In this document: piece by piece, positions 43,417 through 52,294 of the stretch
Layout of the letters: each line of letters starts with the position of its first letter
Numbering within the stretch: the first letter of the stretch is position 1
Source of the DNA: TMED14 sp965657195
Lineage (GTDB): Bacteria; Bacteroidota; Bacteroidia; Flavobacteriales; Schleiferiaceae
Length of the DNA stretch: 58,390 bases
Direction of reading: 5' to 3'
Assembly (NCBI GenBank): GCA_965657195.1
Contig: CBFHNK010000004.1
Span: 1 to 58,390, forward strand
Made by a program: the position numbers and the translations under genes
The notes under the pieces: generated by a model
What the model was told of the DNA's origin: nothing
Database searches by the model: none
Seen by the model: only the letters and a program-made list of their open reading frames with translations

Positions 43417-44831
43417 AACGGACTAAAATTGTTGCGACCCTAGGGCCCGCATCGTCATCAGATGAAGTACTTAAGCAACTCCTCGAGGCAGGAGTGAATG
43501 TGTTTCGCGTCAACTTTTCGCACGGAGCTGCCGACGAGCACCGCGCTACGATACGACGCATTCGTGGAATTCTCAAAGAAACGGGGCACCATGCTGCGAT
43601 TCTCGCCGATTTGCAAGGCCCAAAGCTTCGCGTGGGCGTGGTTGAAGAGGGTGCGGTACTGGTTCCAGGCGACCGACTGACGTTCACCACCGAGAAGTGC
43701 GAAGGCACCAAAGAGCGGGTGTTCATGACCTACACGCAGTTTCCGCGCGACGTACGCGTCGGTGAAAACGTGCTGCTCGACGACGGCAAACTCGTACTCA
43801 AAGTTGTGTCAACCAACGGCATAGATGAGGTCGTGGCCGAAACGATTCAGGGAGGTCCCCTCAAGTCCAAAAAGGGGGTGAACCTGCCCAATACGCGCGT
43901 ATCGCTGCCGTGCTTGACCGAAAAAGACTTGGCAGATCTCGATGTGGCACTCGAAGAAAATGTCGACTGGATCGGCTTGAGCTTCGTGCGCAACGCCGCG
44001 GACATTCACGAGCTCCGCGCGATTTTGAACCAGCGCGGACACCATGCTGGAATCATCGCCAAAATCGAAAAGCCCGAAGCGGTTGCCGACATCGACGCGA
44101 TTCTTGAGGCCACCGACGGAGCCATGGTCGCCCGCGGCGACCTTGGAGTGGAGGTTCCGATGGAATCCGTGCCCATTATCCAAAAAATGATCGTGCGCAA
44201 GTGCATTGAGCTGGCTAAACCCGTGATTGTCGCCACCCAGATGATGGAAACGATGATTGACAGCCTCACGCCGACCCGCGCCGAAGTCAACGATGTGGCG
44301 AACGCCGTAATGGACGGTGCCGATGCGGTGATGCTCAGCGGCGAAACCTCCGTGGGACAGTACCCCGTGCAGGTGGTTCAAACCATGGCGCGCATTGCGG
44401 AAGCCGCAGAGCGCGAATGCTCGTTCCGCGGCAAAGAGCACAAGCCGATCGAAGATGTTGCCGCTCGGTTCATTTCAGACACCATGTGCTACTATGCGGC
44501 CAAAATGGCCAACAGCGTTGAGGCATCGGCAATTTGCACACTGACGTTTTCAGGACACTCTGCGCAGCTGCTTTCGAGCTTTAGGCCACAGAGTCACGTC
44601 TTCGCTTTTACCGCCAACTACAAAATTTTGAATAAGTTGTCGCTTCACTGGGGCGTGCGCGGATTTTACTACGACAACATGGTGTCAACCGACGCCACGT
44701 TTGTAGACATCACAAAGCAATTGAAAACTGCCGGCTTAGTGCAGCACGGCGACCGCATTGTTCAGTTGGCCTCAATGCCCATCGAAGCCAAGGGCACCAC
44801 GAATACGATTCGCGTCAAAGACGTCTTGTAG
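43413..44831 (+). CDS. pyk: Pyruvate kinase
   Basis: A 472-residue glycolytic kinase making ATP and pyruvate. Catalytic segments are RVNFSHG, the lysine-glutamate motif IAKIEKPEAV and the MVARGDLGVE loop. The GTG start overlaps the previous stop (GTGA). A C-terminal regulatory domain is present. It ends 10 nt before the convergent pheS. Confidence 0.95.
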   Translation: MKRTKIVATLGPASSSDEVLKQLLEAGVNVFRVNFSHGAADEHRATIRRIRGILKETGHHAAILADLQGPKLRVGVVEEGAVLVPGDRLTFTTEKCEGTKERVFMTYTQFPRDVRVGENVLLDDGKLVLKVVSTNGIDEVVAETIQGGPLKSKKGVNLPNTRVSLPCLTEKDLADLDVALEENVDWIGLSFVRNAADIHELRAILNQRGHHAGIIAKIEKPEAVADIDAILEATDGAMVARGDLGVEVPMESVPIIQKMIVRKCIELAKPVIVATQMMETMIDSLTPTRAEVNDVANAVMDGADAVMLSGETSVGQYPVQVVQTMARIAEAAERECSFRGKEHKPIEDVAARFISDTMCYYAAKMANSVEASAICTLTFSGHSAQLLSSFRPQSHVFAFTANYKILNKLSLHWGVRGFYYDNMVSTDATFVDITKQLKTAGLVQHGDRIVQLASMPIEAKGTTNTIRVKDVL

Positions 44832-44841
44832 AATAGGGCTC

Positions 44842-45843
44842 TTAGAGGCTGCGCAGCAGGCGCACGTCGTTCTCAAAGAGTGCGCGAATGTCTGGAATGG
44901 CAAAGCGCTGCATTGCAATGCGTTCGACGCCGAGGCCAAAGGCAAATCCGCTGTACTCATTGGAGTCTATTCCGCACGATTCAAGGACAGCGGGATCCAC
45001 CATGCCACATCCGAGGATTTCAAGCCAACCCGTGCCCTTAGTCATGCGGTAGTCTGTTTCGGTTTCGAGGCCCCACCAAATGTCCATTTCTGCGCTGGGC
45101 TCAGTGAACGGAAAGTAGCTGGGTCGCAAGCGAATAGCTGTGTGCGGGCCAAAAAAGGCCTGCGCAAACTCAAGCAGGGTCTGCTTCATGTCGGCAAACG
45201 ACACGTTGCGGTCGATGTACAGTCCCTCGACTTGGTGAAACATGCAGTGGCTGCGCGACGAGATGGCCTCGTTGCGGAACACTCGGCCGGGAGCGATGAT
45301 GCGAATCGGCGGCTTGCGCGTCTCCATGGTGCGCACCTGAACGTTGGACGTGTGGGTACGAAGCGCCCAATCTGGGTTGCGGGCCAAAAAGAAGGTGTCC
45401 TGCATGTCCCGCGCGGGGTGCTCGGGCGGAAAATTCAGGGCCGTAAAGTTGTGCCAGTCGTCTTCCATTTCAGGGCCCTCGGCCACGGCGAATCCCATGC
45501 GGCGAAAAATATCGACGAGTTCGTCGCGAACTTGACTCACGGGATGGTGCGACCCAGGGAGGTTGCCCCAACCTGGGCGCGTGACGTCCTCAGCGTGGAT
45601 GCTCACCTTTGGTTTGGCATTCGCAAATTCCGAAACCTTGGACTCTACGGCGGTTTTAAGCTGGTTGAGGAGCTGACCAACCTCTTTGCGGGCGTCGGGT
45701 GCGACGGTCTTGAAATCCGCAAAAAGGTCGTTCATGACGCCCTTGCGGCCTAGGAATCGCAAGCGCAGAGCCTCAGCCTCTTGAGCGTTGGAGGGGGCCG
45801 CTGACGCGACCTCGTGGAGGTATTCCTGAATTTTCGCCTGCAT
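44842..45843 (-). CDS. pheS: Phenylalanyl-tRNA synthetase alpha subunit
   Basis: A 333-residue class II synthetase subunit. The N-terminal coiled coil is followed by motif 2 (RIIAPGRVFRNEAISSRSH in part) and motif 3 (GFAFGLGVERIAM). Also present is HPVSQVRDEL of the catalytic core. The beta subunit is not in the window. Confidence 0.96.
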   Translation of the reverse strand: MQAKIQEYLHEVASAAPSNAQEAEALRLRFLGRKGVMNDLFADFKTVAPDARKEVGQLLNQLKTAVESKVSEFANAKPKVSIHAEDVTRPGWGNLPGSHHPVSQVRDELVDIFRRMGFAVAEGPEMEDDWHNFTALNFPPEHPARDMQDTFFLARNPDWALRTHTSNVQVRTMETRKPPIRIIAPGRVFRNEAISSRSHCMFHQVEGLYIDRNVSFADMKQTLLEFAQAFFGPHTAIRLRPSYFPFTEPSAEMDIWWGLETETDYRMTKGTGWLEILGCGMVDPAVLESCGIDSNEYSGFAFGLGVERIAMQRFAIPDIRALFENDVRLLRSL

Positions 45844-45858
45844 CGTCGGGGAATCTGC

Positions 45859-45866
45859 TATATTTG
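45859..45866 (+). promoter_or_regulatory. TAnnTTTG promoter box of the lipoprotein pair
   Basis: TATATTTG, 22 nt before the ATG at 45889. Confidence 0.6.
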
Positions 45867-45881
45867 CTTGCTTTTCGCCCG

Positions 45882-45889
45882 CAAAACTA
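45882..45889 (-). promoter_or_regulatory. TAnnTTTG promoter box of pheS
   Basis: TAGTTTTG on the minus strand, 38 nt before the pheS ATG. It touches the first base of the divergent lipoprotein start, so the two transcripts overlap at their 5' ends. Confidence 0.5.
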
Positions 45890-46296
45890 TGCTAAAGCAA
45901 TTGAACTACCGGACCCTTTCTACTGCCGCGCTGATCCTAGCGATCGCGGCGGGTGTGGCGTCGTGCGAAAAACCGCGCACGGGCCCTGGCTATATCGCGG
46001 TCCGCGTGGTCAACGAAGACACCGTGGCCATCCAAAACGCGTGGATTCACCTTTCGGTGCCTGGCAGCGGAACCTTGTTTGACAATCCGAACACGTCCGG
46101 CTACTACTACAAAAAATCCGACGTAAGCGGCTGGACCGACACCCCGTGGAAGTACGAACGCGAGGCCTACCTCGACATTGAGTCTACCAAGGGCGCGTAC
46201 CGCGGATGCTCTTATGTCCACGTGGTTCCTGGGGACACTGCGGTCGCTTATGTCATTCTTCGCCCCTATGGCGATCCTAACTCTGGATGCTTGTGA
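45889..46296 (+). CDS. Small lipoprotein, first of a paralogous pair
   Basis: A 135-residue lipoprotein with lipobox VASC (lipid on C26). The mature domain is probably an Ig-like or carboxypeptidase-regulatory beta-sandwich: RVVNEDTVAIQNAWIHL, later RGCSYVHVVPGDTAV and the end PNSGCL. The internal GC and the final Cys may form a disulphide. The next gene is a clear paralogue and overlaps its stop. Function unknown. Confidence 0.75.
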   Translation: MLKQLNYRTLSTAALILAIAAGVASCEKPRTGPGYIAVRVVNEDTVAIQNAWIHLSVPGSGTLFDNPNTSGYYYKKSDVSGWTDTPWKYEREAYLDIESTKGAYRGCSYVHVVPGDTAVAYVILRPYGDPNSGCL

Positions 46297-46700
46297 ACAC
46301 GCTTCGCCTTTTCGCCCTCTCTGCGACGCTGTTCGCGGCCCTCGTAACCTCGTGCGCACCCAAGGATGCGCCCGTGTACCGCTTTAAAATCAAGGTCGTA
46401 GCCATCAACGAAGACGGTGAACCCGTCGCGCTTCAAAACGCAACGGTTCGTGCTACGGCTCCTGTAGTCAACGCGATCCCCGACTTCGAGGGCCGCTCTG
46501 GCGTAGACGGTATCGTTCGCGATGCAGACGGCAACGACATCTTTCAGTACGGCCTGCCCGCAGTACTTCAAATTACCGCTCAAAAAGGCGGCAACCCCCC
46601 CGTGGTGTTCGGGTGCAGCTACCTCAAGCTGGTTCCCGACAGTACCGCGACCGTTGAAATCGTCGTGCAGCCCTACGTCGAGGGCGTCAGTGGCTGCTGA
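46287..46700 (+). CDS. Small lipoprotein, second of a paralogous pair
   Basis: A 137-residue lipoprotein with lipobox VTSC (C23). It shares with the preceding protein the pattern V-x-NED-x(3)-VALQNA, the segment GCSYLKLVPDST and the end VSGC, in the same order and spacing. A tandem duplication is the simplest reading. It overlaps the upstream gene by 10 nt and is followed by cvpA 3 nt later. Confidence 0.75.
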   Translation: MLVNTLRLFALSATLFAALVTSCAPKDAPVYRFKIKVVAINEDGEPVALQNATVRATAPVVNAIPDFEGRSGVDGIVRDADGNDIFQYGLPAVLQITAQKGGNPPVVFGCSYLKLVPDSTATVEIVVQPYVEGVSGC

Positions 46701-46703
46701 CGT

Positions 46704-47225
46704 ATGACGGCGCTCGACGTTCTCATTCTCGGAATTTTTCTTTTTTTTACCGTCCGCGGAATTTGGCGGGGATTTATCAATGACCTCGCAGGATTGCTGG
46801 CATTGGTGCTTGGCTACCTCTTTGCGGGCCGCTTAGCGGTGGTCGTTGAGCCCTTTTTAAGCGAGTTCATTGACGACGAGGGCCTCATGCACGGCGTGGC
46901 CTACTACCTGAGTTTGTTCGGAATCTACCTGGCCGTGGTCCTCTTGGGTAAAATCGCGACTCGCCTGTCGAAGTTGATTTTGCTCGGGTGGCTCAACCGC
47001 CTTTTGGGCGCCCTGACCGGAATGGCCAAAGGAGTCTTGGTGGCCGCGCTCGTGGCGCTACCCCTTCGGTGGATCGGTGACGAATTTACCAGCGTCGGCC
47101 CGGGCGCGGAACTTCGCGCCCAATCGAACTACTACACCTACGCCCTCGAATTTGGGGAATGGATGACCCCGAACTTATTCCGCGTCATAGACGGCCTGAA
47201 TTCCGGGGAGGACACGGCCTTCTAG
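46704..47225 (+). CDS. CvpA-family membrane protein
   Basis: A 173-residue inner-membrane protein with four helices. The start LDVLILGIFLFFTVRGIWRG, the G-F-x(3)-L-A-G segment and LGALTGMAKGVLVA match the CvpA family (colicin V production). Its 3' end overlaps the convergent pgk by 51 nt. Confidence 0.85.
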   Translation: MTALDVLILGIFLFFTVRGIWRGFINDLAGLLALVLGYLFAGRLAVVVEPFLSEFIDDEGLMHGVAYYLSLFGIYLAVVLLGKIATRLSKLILLGWLNRLLGALTGMAKGVLVAALVALPLRWIGDEFTSVGPGAELRAQSNYYTYALEFGEWMTPNLFRVIDGLNSGEDTAF

Positions 47226-48374
47226 GTACTCCAGCATCGCGCCTCCGCCGGTGCTGACGTAGCTCACGCGCTCCGAAAGCCCAAACTGTTCGACGGCGGC
47301 GACGCTGTCGCCTCCGCCCACCAGCGAAAAGAGTGTGCCCGCCTCTGTAGCCGCAGCGATGGCCTCACCGAGTTGGCGGGTTCCGCGCTCAAACGCCTCG
47401 AGTTCAAAGACGCCCAGTGGGCCGTTCCAGAGCAGGGTCTTCGCGTCGCGCACCACGGCTGAATAGGCCGCAATTGTCTCAGGACCCACATCCAAACCCA
47501 TCCAGCCCGAAGGAATCGCGTGGCTCAAAACCACGTGAGTCGCCGCGTCGGCCGCAAAGCGGTCGGCCGCCACCACATCGGACGGAAGATGGATTCGCAC
47601 GCCCTTGGCCTCAGCGGCCGCCATGATCTGGCGTGCGGTTTCGAGGTGCTCGTCCTCGACGAGGCTGCTGCCAATTTCAGCACCTTGAGCCTTGAGGAAG
47701 GTGAATGCCATGCCTCCTCCGATCAAAAGGGCGTCTACGCGGCCCAAAAGGCGCTCTAGAATGACGATCTTGCTTGAAACCTTAGAACCGCCCACTACGG
47801 CCACTGCGGGCTTCTCTTGCGACGCCAAAACGCGGTCCACGTTTTTGATTTCGTTGGCCATTACGTGGCCAAAGGCGCTGCGGCCGTTAAAGTGCTGCGC
47901 AACCACCGCGGTGGAGGCGTGGGCGCGGTGTGCGGTTCCGAAGGCGTCGTTCACGTAGGCGTCGCCCAATTCCGCCAACTGCGCGGCAAATTCCGCATCA
48001 CCAGCCTCTTCGCCAGGAAAAAACCGAACGTTTTCCATGAGAAGCACCTCGCCGTCATTGAGCGCCTTCGTGGCCGCCACGGCTTCAGCGCCCACGGTGT
48101 GGGTTGAAAACTGTACTTCGCGACCAAGTACACGCGCCAGTTCATGCGCCACTGGCCGGAGCGATAACTTCGGGTCGACCGCCGCCTTGGGGCGTCCGAG
48201 GTGCGATACCAAAACTGCGCGGCCACCCCGATCAAGAATGGACTTAAGTGTGGGAATCGTCGCCACAATGCGTTGGTTGTTGGCCACTTCGCCGTCTTCG
48301 CGGAGCGGAACGTTGTAGTCTACGCGTACTAGGATGCGCTGGCCGCGAACTTCGAGTTGGTCAATGGTTTTCAT
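47175..48374 (-). CDS. pgk: Phosphoglycerate kinase
   Basis: A 399-residue glycolytic enzyme. Substrate site RVDYNVP near residue 17 and SHLGRP near 60 are intact. The nucleotide site GGGDSVAAVEQFG and the C-terminal STGGGAMLEYLEG are also present. A TACCTTTG box lies 28 nt upstream. Confidence 0.97.
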   Translation of the reverse strand: MKTIDQLEVRGQRILVRVDYNVPLREDGEVANNQRIVATIPTLKSILDRGGRAVLVSHLGRPKAAVDPKLSLRPVAHELARVLGREVQFSTHTVGAEAVAATKALNDGEVLLMENVRFFPGEEAGDAEFAAQLAELGDAYVNDAFGTAHRAHASTAVVAQHFNGRSAFGHVMANEIKNVDRVLASQEKPAVAVVGGSKVSSKIVILERLLGRVDALLIGGGMAFTFLKAQGAEIGSSLVEDEHLETARQIMAAAEAKGVRIHLPSDVVAADRFAADAATHVVLSHAIPSGWMGLDVGPETIAAYSAVVRDAKTLLWNGPLGVFELEAFERGTRQLGEAIAAATEAGTLFSLVGGGDSVAAVEQFGLSERVSYVSTGGGAMLEYLEGRVLPGIQAVYDAE

Positions 48375-48402
48375 GAATTGCAGAATGATCGTTTTCGTGG
48401 AG

Positions 48403-48410
48403 CAAAGGTA
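48403..48410 (-). promoter_or_regulatory. TAnnTTTG promoter box of pgk
   Basis: TACCTTTG on the minus strand, 28 nt before the ATG at 48374. Confidence 0.6.
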
Positions 48411-48431
48411 GGGCGCTACCTTCGCTTCACT

Positions 48432-49580
48432 TTGGCTTCACCCCTTCAAATTCCCCTTCAAAAGCTCCCCGAATGGGGGCTATGGCTCGACCAAGCGGCG
48501 CACCGCGAGCGCGTGGCGCACGCCCAAATGCTCGTGTGCGAAGATGGCGGAATGGCCTGGCCGCTTGCCATGGACTACGTCGGCCGCCTTTTGTGCGCCC
48601 AGCCTTCGGTGCGCGGAGCCTGCGGCACCTGCCCGTCGTGCATCCAGCTTCACAATATGGCGCACCCCGACGTCCACTGGGTCGTACCTGTCATTGGCGG
48701 CGAAGGGCGCGGAGACGACGAAGACACCTGCGCCCCGTTCCTGGCAGATGTCCGAACGTTTTTAGGGCAAAACCCCCACCCGCTTTCAAGTGAATGGATT
48801 GAGCACTTGGGCGGCAAGCAAAAAGTCGTTCAGATTTCGGTCAAAGAATCCGCCCGCATACAGCGCCTCCTCTCGCTGAAGGCACACAGTGGCGGCCACA
48901 AAGTCGTGGTGCTTTGGATGCCTGAGCGCCTCAACGACTCTGCGGCCAACAAACTACTGAAGCTCGTTGAAGAGCCTCTGGATCGCACTCTTTTACTGCT
49001 CATTAGCCACGACGAGGCTTCGGTTCTCGGAACCATCCGGTCGCGGTGCCAAGTGCACTACGTCAAGCCCGTGCCGACGGGCGTACTAAGCGAAGCACTT
49101 GTTATTCAGGGAATTAGTTCGGATCAGGCCGCAGTGCTCGCTGAGCTCTCAGGTGGACAACCTGGTCAAGCCAGCATGCTATTGCGCAACCGCGAAGCAT
49201 TGCGCGAGCCCCTTCAGCACTTCGTGGAGTTCATGCGCATCACCTACAAAAAGGACCTTGTGGGACTACTTGCTTTTTCAGAACGCCTTGCAAAAGAGCC
49301 CCGGGAACAGCAAAAGCAGTGGATTCACGTGAGTGCGCAACTCCTTTCACAACTTCTGAGGTTGCGGCACGGAGCGCTAAAGAATTCATTGTTCGCGTGG
49401 TTTCCGGACGTGGCCTTCCAGCCCGACGGGCTTGCCCGACTTTTGGATGAATCCAAGCATACTGAAATTCAGGGGCTACTTCAAGCCGCACTAGCCGACA
49501 TCCAGCGCAACATCAACAGCCGCATTGTGCTAAGCGACCTCGGAATTCAGTTTATGCGGCTTTTCGCAGTACGTAAATAA
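48432..49580 (+). CDS. holB: DNA polymerase III delta-prime subunit
   Basis: A clamp-loader subunit of about 382 residues. The zinc module has four cysteines (C55, C64, C67, C70, ending CGTCPSC). The P-loop position is degenerate (CEDGGMAWPLA), as expected for the non-ATPase delta-prime. KLLKLVEEP and RSRCQ are family segments. TTG at 48432 (MASPLQIPL) is the likely start; a TACCTTCG box at 48417-48424 sits 7 nt before it, inside the longer frame. Confidence 0.87.
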   Translation: MASPLQIPLQKLPEWGLWLDQAAHRERVAHAQMLVCEDGGMAWPLAMDYVGRLLCAQPSVRGACGTCPSCIQLHNMAHPDVHWVVPVIGGEGRGDDEDTCAPFLADVRTFLGQNPHPLSSEWIEHLGGKQKVVQISVKESARIQRLLSLKAHSGGHKVVVLWMPERLNDSAANKLLKLVEEPLDRTLLLLISHDEASVLGTIRSRCQVHYVKPVPTGVLSEALVIQGISSDQAAVLAELSGGQPGQASMLLRNREALREPLQHFVEFMRITYKKDLVGLLAFSERLAKEPREQQKQWIHVSAQLLSQLLRLRHGALKNSLFAWFPDVAFQPDGLARLLDESKHTEIQGLLQAALADIQRNINSRIVLSDLGIQFMRLFAVRK

Positions 49581-50424
49581 GGCTGGACGCATTGCGGCTT
49601 CCACCTAAAATATTACTGCGGATTCCTTGGTAAATAGCTGAAAACCAATTTTTTGAACCTGTTTTATAGGACTCGCTTAGCAGCGCTACGTAAAACGCAT
49701 CCAAGCGCATTGGGCGCACCGACTCGACAAACCATCCGTTGGATTGGGCCAACTTAGACATAGCCGACTTCGAAAAATGCCAGTAGTGGATGGGTACATC
49801 CCACGCGGCCCAGAACCGACCGTAGTGCCGTGCATCTGGTGATTCGTAGTTCGGGACGGCCACGATGAGCGCTCCACCTGGATTGAGGCGTTCACGCACC
49901 CACTGAAGAACTTCGTTGGGTTCATCCAAATGCTCCAGCACGTGAAACAACGTTACGGCGTCGTATGAAGTCGCTGTGAGCTCGGAGCGCTCCTTCACTA
50001 CACGCCCGTTTTTCAGTTTTTTGTTTGCTAACGCCCTAGCGGCATCCGACAACTCAATTCCCTGCACCGACCATCCTTGGCGTTCGGCCCGCGCCGTAAA
50101 AACTCCGACGCCGCAACCGTAGTCAAGCATGCTTCCCCGCGATTTTTTGGTAGTAGACTTGATGAGGCCCACTTTTTGTCGGGCTGCAAACGTCCGAGCA
50201 GCTCCATACAGCGTGCCAAAAAGCCCCGCATTGGTATCACTGTGCGACGTGTACGCTGGGCTGTCGTAGTACGGGCCGATTTCAGCAGGCCTTGGATTGG
50301 TTATTCCCAATCCGCATTCACAAAATTCAACGGCGAACTCCTCTTGGCTGACCATGTGATCCACCACCTTGAGTGTAGAATTTCGCGTACTGCTCCCGCA
50401 GCTTGGACAACTTAGTGTATTCAT
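49552..50424 (-). CDS. Class I SAM methyltransferase with N-terminal zinc ribbon
   Basis: A 290-residue protein. Four cysteines (LSCPSCGSS and FCECG) form a zinc ribbon at residues 5-40. Motif I is MLDYGCGVGVFTARA, followed by GIEL and the segment LFHVLEHLDEP, typical of Methyltransf_23 enzymes acting on sugars or cell-surface metabolites. ATG 50424 is preferred to a GTG three codons earlier. That GTG lies within a parS palindrome. It follows mnmG in the same operon and overlaps holB at the 3' end. Confidence 0.8.
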   Translation of the reverse strand: MNTLSCPSCGSSTRNSTLKVVDHMVSQEEFAVEFCECGLGITNPRPAEIGPYYDSPAYTSHSDTNAGLFGTLYGAARTFAARQKVGLIKSTTKKSRGSMLDYGCGVGVFTARAERQGWSVQGIELSDAARALANKKLKNGRVVKERSELTATSYDAVTLFHVLEHLDEPNEVLQWVRERLNPGGALIVAVPNYESPDARHYGRFWAAWDVPIHYWHFSKSAMSKLAQSNGWFVESVRPMRLDAFYVALLSESYKTGSKNWFSAIYQGIRSNILGGSRNASSLIYVLRKAA

Positions 50425-50425
50425 C

Positions 50426-50441
50426 TGTTCCACGTGGAACT
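50426..50441. other. parS site 1 (ParB centromere)
   Basis: TGTTCCACGTGGAACT, 15 of 16 bases of the parS palindrome TGTTCCACGTGGAACA. It spans the mnmG stop and the region before the methyltransferase ATG. Confidence 0.85.
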
Positions 50442-52293
50442 ATCGGCCTAGGTGAACCAGTAGCACTTGAATATCCGAAGGCGAAACTCCGGAAATTCGA
50501 CTTGCTTGTCCTACTGTTTCTGGACGAAGGCGTTCCAATTTTTGTCGCGCCTCGATACTGAGCGCGGTGATACGTAAAAAGTCAAAACCAGTTGGAATCC
50601 GAACGGACTCCAGCCGTTTTAGTTTGCCTACTTGCTCCTGTTCCTTCTCGAGGTAGCCCGCATACTTGGCGTCTATTTCTACTTGTTCCCACACAAGATC
50701 GTCAGCGGTAGGCATATCTGCGGCATTCAGGTGGTTTCGGAGCTCCTCTAAACTAAGCTGGGGGCGTGCAATAAGTGACGAAAGCGGGCCCTTTTGACGT
50801 AGCGCCGTTGTACCCTTGGATTCAAGCCAATCGTTCCAGTGCGCCGGTTCAGCTGTTTGTGCGCTTAGCCATTGTTCCACGTGGAACCTTTGCGCTTCCT
50901 TAGCCTCAAAAGCTGCCCACTGTTCGTCTCCAACCAGTCCGATTTCGCGTCCAATTGCTGTTAGGCGGCGGTCTGCGTTATCCTGTCTGAGGCTTAGTCG
51001 GAACTCTGCCCTACTCGTAAACATTCGGTACGGCTCCTCGGTGCCCTTAGTGATAAGGTCATCAATGAGGACCCCGATGTATGCCTCGCTACGGTCCAGC
51101 TGCATGGCCTCTTCGTCCCGAATGGAGCGAGCCGCGTTAATTCCAGCCATTAATCCTTGGCAGGCAGCTTCTTCGTAGCCAGTAGTACCGTTGATTTGGC
51201 CAGCAAAATACAATCCTGATACCAGTTTGGTCTCAAGACTGTGCTTCAATTGTGTAGGCGGAAAGTAGTCGTATTCTACAGCGTATCCCGGACGGAAGAA
51301 TTTTACGTTTTCAAAACCTTCAACTTTACGCAACGCTTCGTGCTGGACTTCCTCAGGAAGGCTCGTAGAAAAACCATTGATGTACATCTCCACTGTATTC
51401 CAGCCCTCGGGCTCTACAAAGAGTTGGTGGCTTGTCTTATCCGCAAACCGATTGATTTTGTCTTCAATACTGGGGCAGTAGCGAGGACCAGAGCTTTGAA
51501 TGGCTCCGTTGAACAAAGGACTGCGGTCAAATCCTGACCGCAGGGTGTCGTGAACGGACTCCGAAGTGTGCGCAATCCAGCAATTCATTTGGCGCTCCAT
51601 TGGCCTTGAAGCCCAATAGCTGAATGTGCCGGGCTTGGCATCACCCTCTTGAACCTCGAATTTTGAGTAGTCCAAACTGCGGCCATCAATTCGCGGAGGC
51701 GTACCAGTTTTCATACGACCGTGATCAAATCCAAAAGATTGCAGACACGCGGTAATGCCGCGTGCCGTTCCCTCTGCACTTCGACCTCCATTCATTTGGC
51801 GCGTACCAATGTGCATGATTCCATTCAGGAATGTACCACTTGTTAGAACCACCTTACGGCAGCTAATTTCTTGTCCGCTTTGAAGAACTACACCTCGAAC
51901 TTCAGAACCATTGAGCAGCACTTCATCCACCGTGCTTTGAATAAAGTCTAAGTTGGGGATTGCTTCAAGTGCAAGCCTCCACTCCTCTGCAAACCTCCAG
52001 CGATCGTTCTGAGTACGAGGACTCCACATGGCGGCACCTTTACTGCGGTTTAGCATGCGAAACTGTATCGCCGTCTTATCGGATATGATGCCACTTAAAC
52101 CTCCCAATGCGTCGATTTCTCGAACTATTTGGCCCTTTGCCACACCACCCATTGCTGGATTGCAGCTCATTTGACCAATAGTCTGCATGTTCATCGTAAC
52201 GAGAAGAACTTTTGCTCCCAACTTCGCAGCTGCGGCGGCAGCTTCGTTACCGGCATGACCAGCTCCAACTACAACAATATCGTACGTCATCAT
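50440..52293 (-). CDS. mnmG: tRNA uridine-5-carboxymethylaminomethyl modification enzyme
   Basis: A 617-residue FAD enzyme that, with MnmE, modifies the wobble uridine of tRNA. The FAD motif is VVGAGHAGNEAAAAAAKLG. The family signatures CNPAMGGVAKGQIVREIDALGG and GQINGTTGYEEAACQGLMAG are intact. Next to oriC in many bacteria (as gidA). Two of the three parS sites lie at its end and within it; the internal one encodes FHVEQ. It starts 1 nt after ybeY. Confidence 0.97.
   Translation of the reverse strand: MMTYDIVVVGAGHAGNEAAAAAAKLGAKVLLVTMNMQTIGQMSCNPAMGGVAKGQIVREIDALGGLSGIISDKTAIQFRMLNRSKGAAMWSPRTQNDRWRFAEEWRLALEAIPNLDFIQSTVDEVLLNGSEVRGVVLQSGQEISCRKVVLTSGTFLNGIMHIGTRQMNGGRSAEGTARGITACLQSFGFDHGRMKTGTPPRIDGRSLDYSKFEVQEGDAKPGTFSYWASRPMERQMNCWIAHTSESVHDTLRSGFDRSPLFNGAIQSSGPRYCPSIEDKINRFADKTSHQLFVEPEGWNTVEMYINGFSTSLPEEVQHEALRKVEGFENVKFFRPGYAVEYDYFPPTQLKHSLETKLVSGLYFAGQINGTTGYEEAACQGLMAGINAARSIRDEEAMQLDRSEAYIGVLIDDLITKGTEEPYRMFTSRAEFRLSLRQDNADRRLTAIGREIGLVGDEQWAAFEAKEAQRFHVEQWLSAQTAEPAHWNDWLESKGTTALRQKGPLSSLIARPQLSLEELRNHLNAADMPTADDLVWEQVEIDAKYAGYLEKEQEQVGKLKRLESVRIPTGFDFLRITALSIEARQKLERLRPETVGQASRISGVSPSDIQVLLVHLGR
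50873..50888. other. parS site 2
   Basis: TGTTCCACGTGGAACC, 15 of 16 bases of the parS palindrome, within the coding sequence of mnmG. Confidence 0.85.
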
Positions 52294-52294
52294 A

